Assembly (NCBI GenBank): GCA_018806985.1
Contig: JADANN010000004.1
Span: 744,001-808,000 of the forward strand
Direction: 5' to 3'
DNA: 64,000 nucleotides
DNA from: Angiostrongylus vasorum
Lineage: Eukaryota; Nematoda; Chromadorea; Rhabditida; Metastrongylidae
Positions 55,519 through 64,000 of this stretch are shown piece by piece; within the stretch, counting starts at the first letter, position 1; each line of letters starts with the position of its first letter. The translations under genes and the position numbers were made by a program. Below the pieces are notes generated by a model. That model saw only the letters and a program-made list of their open reading frames with translations. It did not search any database and was not told the DNA's origin.

Positions 55519-56179
55519 CTGAAATGTTCCAAAATATAGATGATTGCTAAAACTTAAATTACGTCGCGGAATTATTTGTGGTTTCTGCATATAATCGACG
55601 TTTAATTTTTTTAGCGCACACACTGAATTTAAATCAACCCGCATGAGCGCATCCCTAACATTGATAACATCTAAACAATAATTTTCAAACCGACCGTCGT
55701 TTAAGCTCAGTAGTAATAATCAATAGGTTCTTGGATAGTTAAGCCAACACGAGGTTGACAAAGAGATTTATTTGGCTAACATTTCGACGCCCTCGTCTTC
55801 CTCAGAGCCGATGGTCCAAGTCGTTGTCCACAGTCGTTCGTCTTCTCAATTTGGCGTCAAGACAAATTATCATCAACGTGTAGTTATTATCAACAACAAT
55901 CATCCTGTGCAAAAAGAGCGCTGCAGGTTGAGGTTGCCTAAATCAAGCGGTGTTTCACTGAAGAAGATTCGACTCAATACAAAGACGAAGTTGGCACGTC
56001 AAGAACACGGACGACTGTGAGCTTCGACCCTGATCATCTGCTCTCAAGAAGACGAAGACGTCGACACGTTAGTCGAATAAATGATTTGTAACAACCTAGT
56101 GTTAGCTTCTCAACGAAATAAGTATTAAGAACTGTGTGGCGCACGTTTGCATACATATGTATGCATGTACGTGCATATA

Positions 56180-56221
<42 letters not shown>

Positions 56222-59200
56222 TGGATAGATGGGGTGCGCATCACATGTCTCTGTGTGTTTCCTCGAGAGATGTCTCACGGGAACTTCTCAGCAGCTAGTG
56301 TGCAATCTCGATGTTAATTACCAAAGGAGAGGTGTCCACGTCTTTCAGCTCTGTCCAGCACTAATTAAAAAAGTGGCACGAGAAACTACAATTGATATCG
56401 AAGCGATCTATAGAAATCATATCACATCCTTTACCACCCGTCATCCCGTTGACCATCGAGCGACTGGTGCCGGCGGCAGTAAATCCTCCATTTTTCCCCA
56501 TCGCGTGCATGACTACCCCAATGGCTTCTTTTCGCTCTGAGGATTCTTTTTAGCTTCTTACCTTCCTTGTAGGGTTATCGTGAAGAACTCTGACCATCGA
56601 CACGGTGTTCGTCATGGAGTGCGTTTAACACCCCGAGGAATCCAGTCACTGACGGCTCTCGTCCGTCGGTTGTCGTTCATATGCACTTCGTGTCCGGCCC
56701 ATCTTCGACAGTTTGTCGTATAGAACGGCGTTTCTGGTTCTTGATATTTGATGTTAGTTAGAGCCCTTCTCTCATTTGAGTGACATGGGATACTCCTAGC
56801 ATCGTCTTAGCACTGCACTTTCAATAACTCTGAGTGGTCTTTCGTCCTGCTTACGTAGCGACCACACCTCTGGTGCACACATTAAGGCAGGGAGAATCGT
56901 GGGGGTGAAAAATGTCTCAACTCTGAAGCTAAGTCATTCATTATGTTGAGTTCCTTATCTAGATGTAGCTGGAACGTTACGAGATAATCGTACCGTTGAG
57001 CGTGTATGGGGGGCGTAATAAAACCATTCCATTCCTCATGAGCATCGTTTTCGTAAGATTTAGTCGAAGATCAATCTTTCCACAGGCTTTATCAAAGTCG
57101 CCAAGCATACGTTCCGCTTGGCTAATGTTTGGTGTTATAAGGACGATGTCATCAGCAAAACGAATATTATATAACTGCCGACCATCGATTTTTCACTCCC
57201 ATATTATCCCATTCCAATGTTCGCATGACGTTCTGGGTGGTGGCGGTAAACAATTTTGACGAGAAGGAATCGTACTGCCTAAACTCTCTTTCTACATCGA
57301 TATTAATATTGTTGTAGAAGGAGTATATTTTAATTGCGGAATTTTTATATAGCTCACGAAGAATCTTTACATGCTGAGTAGAGGTGATCTGGCTATCCAG
57401 GGCCTCCATGACTGCTTCTATCTTAATTGAGTCAAAAGCCTTCTTTAAGTCGATGGAAGTGAAGCGGAGCGTTCTCTTATACTTTTGCAATAGTTCATTG
57501 AGTTTTGCTATAGTAAGTTGTCAATATCGGGCTGGTCACTCTTCTTTAACAATAATACAGTCTTGCTGGTTTCCCATCGAATACGAAGCTTGCATCCTGA
57601 CTGGTAACGTGTGAGGTGTGTTGTTGAGGACTAGAGGAAAGTTCTTCGGCTGTTCAGGTACTATCGTATGCGGAACAGGCGTTCTTCGATTTTTCACCGA
57701 CGAAAAAGCATGTATGTTTTCGGAAGGAACAACTGATGGAACGATATATCCATCCTTGTTCGCAACATTCCCTGCCATTAAAAAGAGTAGGCAGTAAATG
57801 AAAGGGTTAAGATTGTGATTACAACTACAGCCTCAGCTTAATTGGGGTCATTGCCGATTTGGGCTCCCCCAGATGAATCCCGGTGACGGGTGATTGTTGA
57901 TGGCAGTTATCGATAGAAATAGCGAGAGACAGGCGAAAGGAAGGACCCGCATGGTGTGGTGGTGAACGCGTTACTCCCCGGAAAGGACAATAGCGTTTCG
58001 TTCCCCACTGCAGATACCTGCGGTCCGGAATTTTGCAAATATCTCAGCATCATAAAGGTTATATTTTGCAACATACCCTGTCATTAAAAAGAGTAGGCAG
58101 TAAATAAAAGGTTAACTTCCTCGTTTATTTCATATGAGGAGGAGAGGATCTGGCTATTAAAGAGATCCCGGTAGCAATCGTGAGTGATTTTCTCCGTTGC
58201 CTTTCCTGTACCTGCGCCGTCTGGAAGTCGGAATGCAACGATCTTGGTCTTGTAGCTGGCGAAGCTTCGGTGGACTTTGCAAATGCTTTTCCAGATTCTG
58301 CAGCTTCGACCATTCAGCCTGCCTCTCATTGTTTGGAACTTTGAACGTGAGTTGGCGGTTGTATATTAGACGTGTGATTCTACGCTGAGTTATCAGCTCG
58401 AGTGTTTCCAGAGATAGACGTCTCTTTAAGACTTTCAAACTGTTAGCTTTCAGAGCGCTAACGGGATGTTGAATAAGCCAATCGTATTCCTCATCAGTGT
58501 GATCAAGAATGGCATTTCACCCAATAGCCGTCTGATGAACTGAATAAAGCTCAGTTTATGGTGCTTTTATAATTTCTTTTCTTGAATTAAGCGGCTTTCT
58601 CTCTCTTCGGCGAGAAATGAAATCTTGCACAACGGAGGCGATGGTCTGATCCCGTGTAGAATTTTTGGGACAGCAGCGACATGGCTAGATTAGACCTTTG
58701 ATTTACTATGATGCGGTCTATTTCATTAGGTACTGTCCCTCTACTGGGTGACTCCAATGTCCACCGTTTAAAGCAGACCTTCTGGGACTGTGACCTGCCA
58801 TGAACGGTTTTTTTCGCCTTCGTCATGATAAACTCGGACAGCCTCTCACCGCGCTCGTTCCTCTCTAGCCCGTGGGTCCTAATGGGATTTTCTTCAAACA
58901 TTCACCTAAGTCCAATCTAAGAGTTAGAATACCTAACGATGACCTTACAGAATTTATGGTCTTTTCTGTAGAACTTTGCCAAGTACATACTGAAGGCTTC
59001 ATCTTCCACTTTCTCAAGGTTTGATGTTGGTGCGCAGACCACGATGATTATCGAAGACGGTATTGATTCACATCTCCTGCCGTGAATGACCGATTCGGGT
59101 TGTTAGTTGTTCGAATGAATCAATGTTCATGACTAAACTCGCGTTGACGAGAACGCTGACACCGCCGACTCCTCCACTATCGCATGTTCCAAGAAACAGT

Positions 59201-62200
59201 TCTTCTCCGGTGTCATAGATAGCATAGATGGCATTGAAAGGGTGGCGTCTTCTTGTCTCAGCCAATCCTATGATGTCATACTTTATCCTTCTTGTCTGCA
59301 TGATCAACACTTTTATCGATGATTCAGATGCAAGTGTGCGTGCACTGTAGGGACAGATCGTCACCTTAGTCTTTTGCGAATTAGCCAGCCTAGACTGGGC
59401 CTGAGATTTCATAATAGCAGCCTCTCGACACTCGCGATCCCTATGTTGCCTTATCTGCTTATCTGGGGCTCCTTCGGTTCAGAGGAATGAGGCCCACTTA
59501 TTTTACCGTGTTTAGCGTTTGGTACCCATGTATAGCTTGTTGAGCTGTGAACCTGGGGGAAGGACGGACTGGATATACTCATGAATAGCTCTCAATTTTT
59601 CTCCTAGAGAGGGCTGTTTTAGAAGCCAAGATGTCGGAAATCAGGTGCGCGGAACACGCAATGTGTCAGAACGGGCAAGTGATGGACAAGAGCAGTAAGC
59701 GACCGGATTCTTCGGGATCTCGAATCCAGGGCAGGGTGACCATCGGCCCGATGCTTAAAATTCTCCAGTAAAACTCTGGAGGAAAGATATGATGCTCAAC
59801 GAATCTCTAGGGGTGGTGAGAACCCACAGGGCATGCTACTAAGACAAATGGAAAATTTGCTTACTCTCGTTTTGCTCACTCGACGGTAAACGGCTCGTAC
59901 TATGCTACAGTAGTGTCTAGCTTGTACAATATTTCCAGTTACTGTTAGGTAACAGCATTTGCACGCAGAAGAAGAACAAATTGCCGAACTAGACAATGAC
60001 ATAAACGCTTCTGCAATCGGAAATTTTTACGCATTGTTGAATAACCGGGAGGCAATATGTACCGTCTTCTATGGTTATGGAGTATTGTTCTTACACACCT
60101 ATAACATCAACGAGTGAGCATATTTCAATCCGAGTACTGCAAATATCAAATTAGAACTGCATCACGAGGATTTCTATAAACTTAGGAATCCGAAGCTGCT
60201 TTTTCGTAATCTGCTGATTGTTTTTGGATAAGCAAAATACTTCTGAAACAGAACTTGATCGGCTTAGGGCGGTCTTTCCTGTACCTATTGAAGGGTGAGC
60301 ATTTTTCTTCAGTGTTGTGTTTTGGTTCTTGCACATCTGTAGAAGTAAAATTACAAGAAGAAATGAAAGCGATATAGGAATCTTTAAAGCTGCGAACGAA
60401 ATCCCGGTAGCTCTGTGAGCATTAACAACAGGAATATCATCGTGATATAATGGACGAAATACCGATTGATCAACTGCTTTCATTCTCTGAGGCACAGGCT
60501 GTAGTCGAAGTCACAATGTTAACTTTTTTACTTAATGCCTATTATAATTTCTCAGGCAGGGTATTACATGTGAAACAACAACAATGATGCTGAGATATTT
60601 CGAAAACTCCGGACCGCAGGTGTCTGTGATGGAGAACCAACGCGCTATTACTTTTCCGGGGGCTAACGCGTTCACCACCACACCATACGGGTCCTTTGTT
60701 TCTCCCACCACACCATGCGGGTTCTTTGTTTTCCCCAGGAAAAGGTAATGGCGTTTTCGTTCCCCACTGCAGACAGGTGGGGTCGGAGTTCTGCAAATAT
60801 CTCAGCATCACTGTGGTTTTTCATTAATACCCTACCATGAAAGATTATAATAGGCACTAAGTGAAAAAAGTTAACATTGGAGATAAGTCAGTTTAAAATT
60901 TCAAATTTTAAATGCGGCTGTTATATCCGCATGTGAGCAAAAATCAACTTACACGGAGCCTCAAGAGTTAAACAAAAGCGCTTCCTTCAAGAACTGTTGA
61001 AAGGCTTCTTCTCGCTAATCGTTCGAATACATCCATTAGTGTCTATTCATCGCATCTTCTTTGAAATGGTATGGTATTTGTTCATTGTTCTGGAGGGTAG
61101 AACACAGTGTTGGGGGAGCAGTACAAAAAAGAAAAGCATGTTGAACTGAAGATCAGTTGAAATTCGTAAGGAACACACACGATTCAATTGGAAGCCAGGA
61201 ATTACAAGATGTATGACAGTAGTGATCGTGGCTACCCAGACAAATTTTACAAAGACATGGTAAAGGGACTTAATGCTATGCTACTATATTTCCGTTGGGC
61301 AGTACCATCAAAAATGTGCTGAACATGGGGTATCAATGCATTAGCAAGAACACACTAAACTCGAAAACTCTACTAGAGAAGGGATGACGGAATTTCTCAA
61401 CTGACTGCGAAGACTGTGTAAATTTTTCCATTTTTGTAGGGTTACAAGTAACATGTACCAAGTGAAATGCAAATTTTGTTGCAGTTATCCTTTACTGAAA
61501 GCGTTGGCTCACAAGAACCGGGGTGACGTTGTTTTATAAGAGTCTGACTTTTAGTTACAAGAACTGTTCTTTCACCCTTTCCGTTACTTTCCATCCTCGA
61601 GGCGGTGTTCACGGTGTCACCAAAGAGACAGTATCGGGGCATGCTCAACCCAACAACGCCGGCCACACAAGGACCTGCAATAAAAATAATTTCTAAATGA
61701 AATTTGCCTTATAAAAAAATGTACAGTTTTAATGAAGCCATCTATGACAATTAATAATAATTCCCGATAATTAGAGTCCGATGTGAGTCCGGTGCAAAAA
61801 GTTTGCGCTCAATAAGGTAGTTTCATCCAGTATAGAGATGAGAGGTTTATTTTAACATCCAAAGAACAGAAAAAGCTATATCGTTTTGTACGGTGAAGAG
61901 TCTCGTAAAGGACCTGAGTTAACTCCGATTCGAAGTTGAATTCTTTCCTTTGGAAGAGGCGCGATTCGGAAATCGTTAACAAAGTCCATGAATGAGAGCG
62001 ATAGTTCTGCAATCTCTTTTATGTGATTGTGCCCATTTCTAAGTGGAAGGCCAGAAACGCACAGGTAGCCATCACCGATCGATTCGACCTAGAAAGAGCG
62101 ACATCATTTCTAAAAACAGTGGTTTGTTCTCAAGAAGCTTACAGAAAAACAAAGTCGAAAGGAGATCAGCGTTTGATACCTTGTAAACGCAGTGCTCCTC

Positions 62201-63159
62201 TATGATAGAGTCGAAGCCGCTATAAAGATCGTTGAGGAGGTTCACAGTCTGTAAGTGAAGGCGCTCTCCAACACATATTTTCGAGGTCTATTGAACCATT
62301 AAACTGCCCTACTTGGTAGGCACTGCATTTTGCAGACAACTGGGTGAATTTGACAACATCGGAGAAAAATACTGTAACACAGTCGAAGCTCTCCGATTCG
62401 ACTGTTTGGCCCAACATCAGGCGATCAGCTACTTGGCTACAATGGCTGGCGTTAAAGAAGTGTTTTCATGTCGTCTTTCTATGCAAGTAAAACTTTCTTC
62501 GGGAATACTCAGTTGTAATTCGAACATACCTCGGTAACATTCTCCTTAAAAGAATATCTGCCTTCTTTTTTTCCTCCTGTAACTCTTTTGTTCGCTCCTC
62601 GACATCCTGCTCAAGTGTATTTGTGTAATCCTCAAGCATATTAAACATGTGGTCCATAAGATTGCTCTTCTTTTCAGAGTTCATAGTCTGTAAGAATTTA
62701 GGAATAATTCCACATTAATAACAAATAGCTTTACGAGCTTTAAATAAACATTCGAAATTCACCTGCAAAAGTTTACATATGGTATCGGCGGTAGGGCGTT
62801 CAGAGGCTCGTTCGCTCCAGCAATCGCGAATAAGGTGAAGCAAGGCAGAGTTGATTTCGCCATCGCTGCTGAGATCTGGACGTATAGGTGCGTGTCCGCC
62901 CCTTTTGATCATGTACAGTAGTTCTGAAACACACCATTACAGTGAAACGAAGTTCAGCCATGAGTTAACAATATGGGACTAAGGACAGGAAGACTAACCA
63001 TCCAAGCTTTCTTTTCGTTCTTGATAATTCCACGGGGGGTTTTCGCGTGATTACTTCCGATGAAATTATGGCAAAGGAGTAAATATCTCCTGCCTTAGAG
63101 CAAGTTGGAGTATCTCCTGTTGAACCTCGAAGAAGTTCAGGGGGCCGTCCATAGAAATC
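54849..63159 (-). CDS. Gene B: second receptor guanylyl cyclase, 3' half (5' end outside window)
   Basis: Tandem paralogue of gene A. Exons: 62999-63159 (pseudokinase, two frameshifts), 62763-62923 (end of pseudokinase, one exon where A has two), 62530-62687 (coiled coil), 62313-62436, 62180-62248, 61914-62088 and 61576-61674 (cyclase), 55421-55518 and 54849-55097 (tail, TAA at 54849). The cyclase exons are open and in phase, including the G|CG codon joining 61576 to 55518 across a 6-kb intron that holds an RTE LINE. The residues for GTP binding and catalysis (Glu in VESIGD, Cys in RYCLFGD, Asn/Arg in NTASRM, metal Asp in FSD and IGD) are all present. Upstream exons would lie above 64000. Confidence 0.88.
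55735..56115. mobile_element. Foldback element with hammerhead-like arms, copy 2
   Basis: Left arm 55735-55835 (ccaacacgaggttgac, ttggctaacatttcgacgcc, ccacagtcgttcgtc) is inverted in the right arm 55995-56115 (cggacgactgtgagcttcga, acgttagtcgaataaa, cctagtgttagc). The spacer of about 160 bp is absent from copy 1. The left arm keeps the motif well. In the gene B intron 55519-61575. Confidence 0.72.
55774..55809 (-). ncRNA. Hammerhead-like motif in foldback arm
   Basis: Minus strand: GGCT, CTGAGGA, extra A, GACG-AGGG-CGTC helix II, GAA, ATGT, T, AGCC. All stems pair; the cleavage triplet would be GUU. Confidence 0.55.
56155..56217. repeat. AT dinucleotide repeat
   Basis: tatgtatgcatgtacgtgca followed by about 20 AT units. 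Confidence 0.95.
56575..59610 (-). mobile_element. RTE-type LINE, near full-length ORF, in a gene B intron
   Basis: From the 5' end: endonuclease (59068-59412, with [16 protein letters not shown] and [14 protein letters not shown]; 58587-58901, with [11 protein letters not shown] and [11 protein letters not shown]), RT N-terminal half (58084-58438), SINE-3 insertion (57776-58115), RT (57167-57490, with [20 protein letters not shown] and [12 protein letters not shown]), FADD region at 57141-57165, C-terminal segment to 56575. It has lost roughly 150 bp of the 3' end and the 5' leader, and has several frameshifts. Same strand as gene B. Confidence 0.87.
57776..58115 (+). mobile_element. SINE-3 inserted in LINE
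   Basis: cagcctcagcttaattgggg (body), ggtgtggtggtgaacgcgtt (A-box-like), gcgtttcgttccccac (B-box-like), ctcagcatc (tail). Flanked by a ~33-bp near-repeat starting cattaaaaagagtaggcagt at 57776 and 58081. Confidence 0.65.
59620..59890 (+). mobile_element. RTE-type LINE fragment, 3' terminal part
   Basis: gaccggattcttcgggatct and ctggaggaaagatatgatgc match the end of the ORF. Lies against the 5' end of the reverse copy, as at 20045. Confidence 0.65.
59891..60544. other. Gene B intron, unassigned
   Basis: A 114-aa minus-strand ORF (60151-60495) is not recognisable. No repeat match. Confidence 0.4.
60545..60870. repeat. Inverted pair of SINE-3 pieces
   Basis: 60545-60690 (minus) and 60700-60870 (plus) both carry the accacaccatgcgggtcct-type block and end in the 'atatctcagcatcac' tail pointing outwards. 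Confidence 0.6.
60871..61575. other. Gene B intron, paralogous to gene A intron
   Basis: From about 61060 it aligns with 14080-14587. No coding signal. Confidence 0.6.
61576..62687 (-). CDS. Gene B coiled coil and guanylyl cyclase catalytic domain
   Basis: Five open exons encode the coiled coil ([20 protein letters not shown] onward to RRMLP), [20 protein letters not shown] with FFSDVVKFT, then [20 protein letters not shown], then [20 protein letters not shown] with LRIGVNSG, then [20 protein letters not shown] with [11 protein letters not shown]. Phases run AG|C, 0, 0, G|GT, G|CG. This is the intact copy of the segment that is frameshifted in gene A at three points. Lys stands where most cyclases have Gly in the FSD..GFT motif, in both paralogues. 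Confidence 0.93.
62763..63159 (-). CDS. Gene B pseudokinase C-terminal exons
   Basis: Exon 62999-63159 should read [20 protein letters not shown] and [18 protein letters not shown], but each of two C runs (near 63143 and 63034) has one base more than gene A, breaking the frame. It also has a six-base longer loop than A (GSTGDT versus DQDS). Exon 62763-62923 encodes [18 protein letters not shown], then INSAL joined directly to [20 protein letters not shown] with no intron. Confidence 0.88.
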
Positions 63160-64000
63160 CTTAATATAGCAAAAGTATCAGTGGTTAACATAGCACAGTA
63201 TTTTGGAAGCAGTAAGCTCCACTTTTAACTTTAAATCTTATATAAACACGTCTCGTTTGCAGCACACTGCTCCAACTGCAATGAAAGCGACTGGGAGATA
63301 ATCATTTTCCAAATGGAAAAAACCTGTTTATTGTATTTAATGACGGTAAAGCTTCACGTATCTCCGCATAGAATGCAGGCGTCGCGTCCTATTATTATGA
63401 CTAAATTATGATTTCATATTATCTCACTCTAAGCTGGGATATGTCCGATGGAAAATGTCCACTTCCGAACCCTTTTGATGTAATTCTGCCAGGATTAAAA
63501 GCCTCGTACGGGATGCCCCTATGGGTATCCTGAGCATAAAAAATTTGCAAACGTTTCCCGATGCAAAATCGGCTTTGCTCCAGTGCTGCATCTTTGTCCA
63601 ATCCTGTGGAAAACGTTGTCGATTGCAGCACAAAATCCGTAGTATGTCCCCAAATGATTGTGTTTATAGCCGACTCCATCGCAATCTCTCGAACCGTTAT
63701 GCGTGGACATGTTTCACTTAAAGAAATCAAATGGTGGTTGTTGGTTACAGCGCGTCGTCCTCTACCCCTTCATCTTCATGGCTATAATCCTCGGCACAAG
63801 ATTTTTTGGAACCAATGCTGTGAGGAGGTGCTGCAAAGAGTTAGTTTGAGTTTGTTTAAGTAATCTTCTGAGCGTCTTTTTTCTTCGTTGTCTTAAATTC
63901 TACGTCTAACTGTCCAATATCCCGGTTATAGACGGTTTTAAAGTTAATGGCCTATTTATACCTGTTCATATGACTCCCTTAAACGTTCCTCGTCCTACAT
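63160..64000. other. Start of an upstream intron of gene B
   Basis: No cyclase exon is visible. ORFs of 103, 69 and 63 aa (minus) and 100 and 66 aa (plus) overlap at 63419-63863; I recognise none of them. Confidence 0.4.

Overview
This window is nuclear DNA of an animal, most likely a strongylid (hookworm-like) nematode. That inference rests on short GT-AG introns with TTTCAG-type acceptors, a receptor guanylyl cyclase of the type greatly expanded in nematodes, RTE-type LINEs that I recognise as common in hookworm genomes, and dense tRNA-derived SINEs. I see no bacterial genes, operons, rRNA, free-standing tRNA or CRISPR.

Two tandem paralogous receptor guanylyl cyclase genes lie on the minus strand and organise the whole window. 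Gene A runs from a signal-peptide exon at 48172 down to a stop codon at 4233, about 44 kb in roughly 27 small exons. In order these are: signal peptide; ligand-binding ectodomain (46.5 to 29.4 kb); transmembrane segment (28.0 kb); pseudokinase domain (26.5 to 15.8 kb); coiled coil (15.7 kb); cyclase catalytic domain (15.4 to 14.6 kb); and C-terminal tail (4.9 to 4.2 kb). Almost every junction I placed agrees in reading phase with the next exon. Gene B (63159 to 54849) is the neighbouring paralogue. Only the end of its pseudokinase domain, its coiled coil, cyclase domain and tail fall inside the window; its 5' part lies beyond 64000. Both genes carry single-base insertions relative to each other or to the expected frame, seven in A and two in B, and never in the same exon. 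They are therefore either decaying genes or genes with uncorrected assembly indels.

The rest is mobile DNA, mostly inside introns. It includes at least twelve pieces of one RTE-type LINE (three near full length), pieces of two other LINEs, Penelope-like retroelements (PLE) with a GIY-YIG endonuclease, terminal repeats carrying hammerhead-ribozyme-like motifs, short foldback elements carrying the same motif, three tRNA-derived SINE-like families, a further dispersed repeat of about 350 bp, a small foldback MITE, and a 390-bp TG/TGTATG microsatellite.

The points most worth a second look are: a 62-bp intron present in gene A and precisely absent from gene B; a complete PLE with inverted terminal repeats inserted into an RTE LINE with a 13-bp target duplication; hammerhead-like motifs shared by the PLE ends and by two independent foldback elements; and a LINE whose FADD catalytic segment has been replaced by an AT-only tract.
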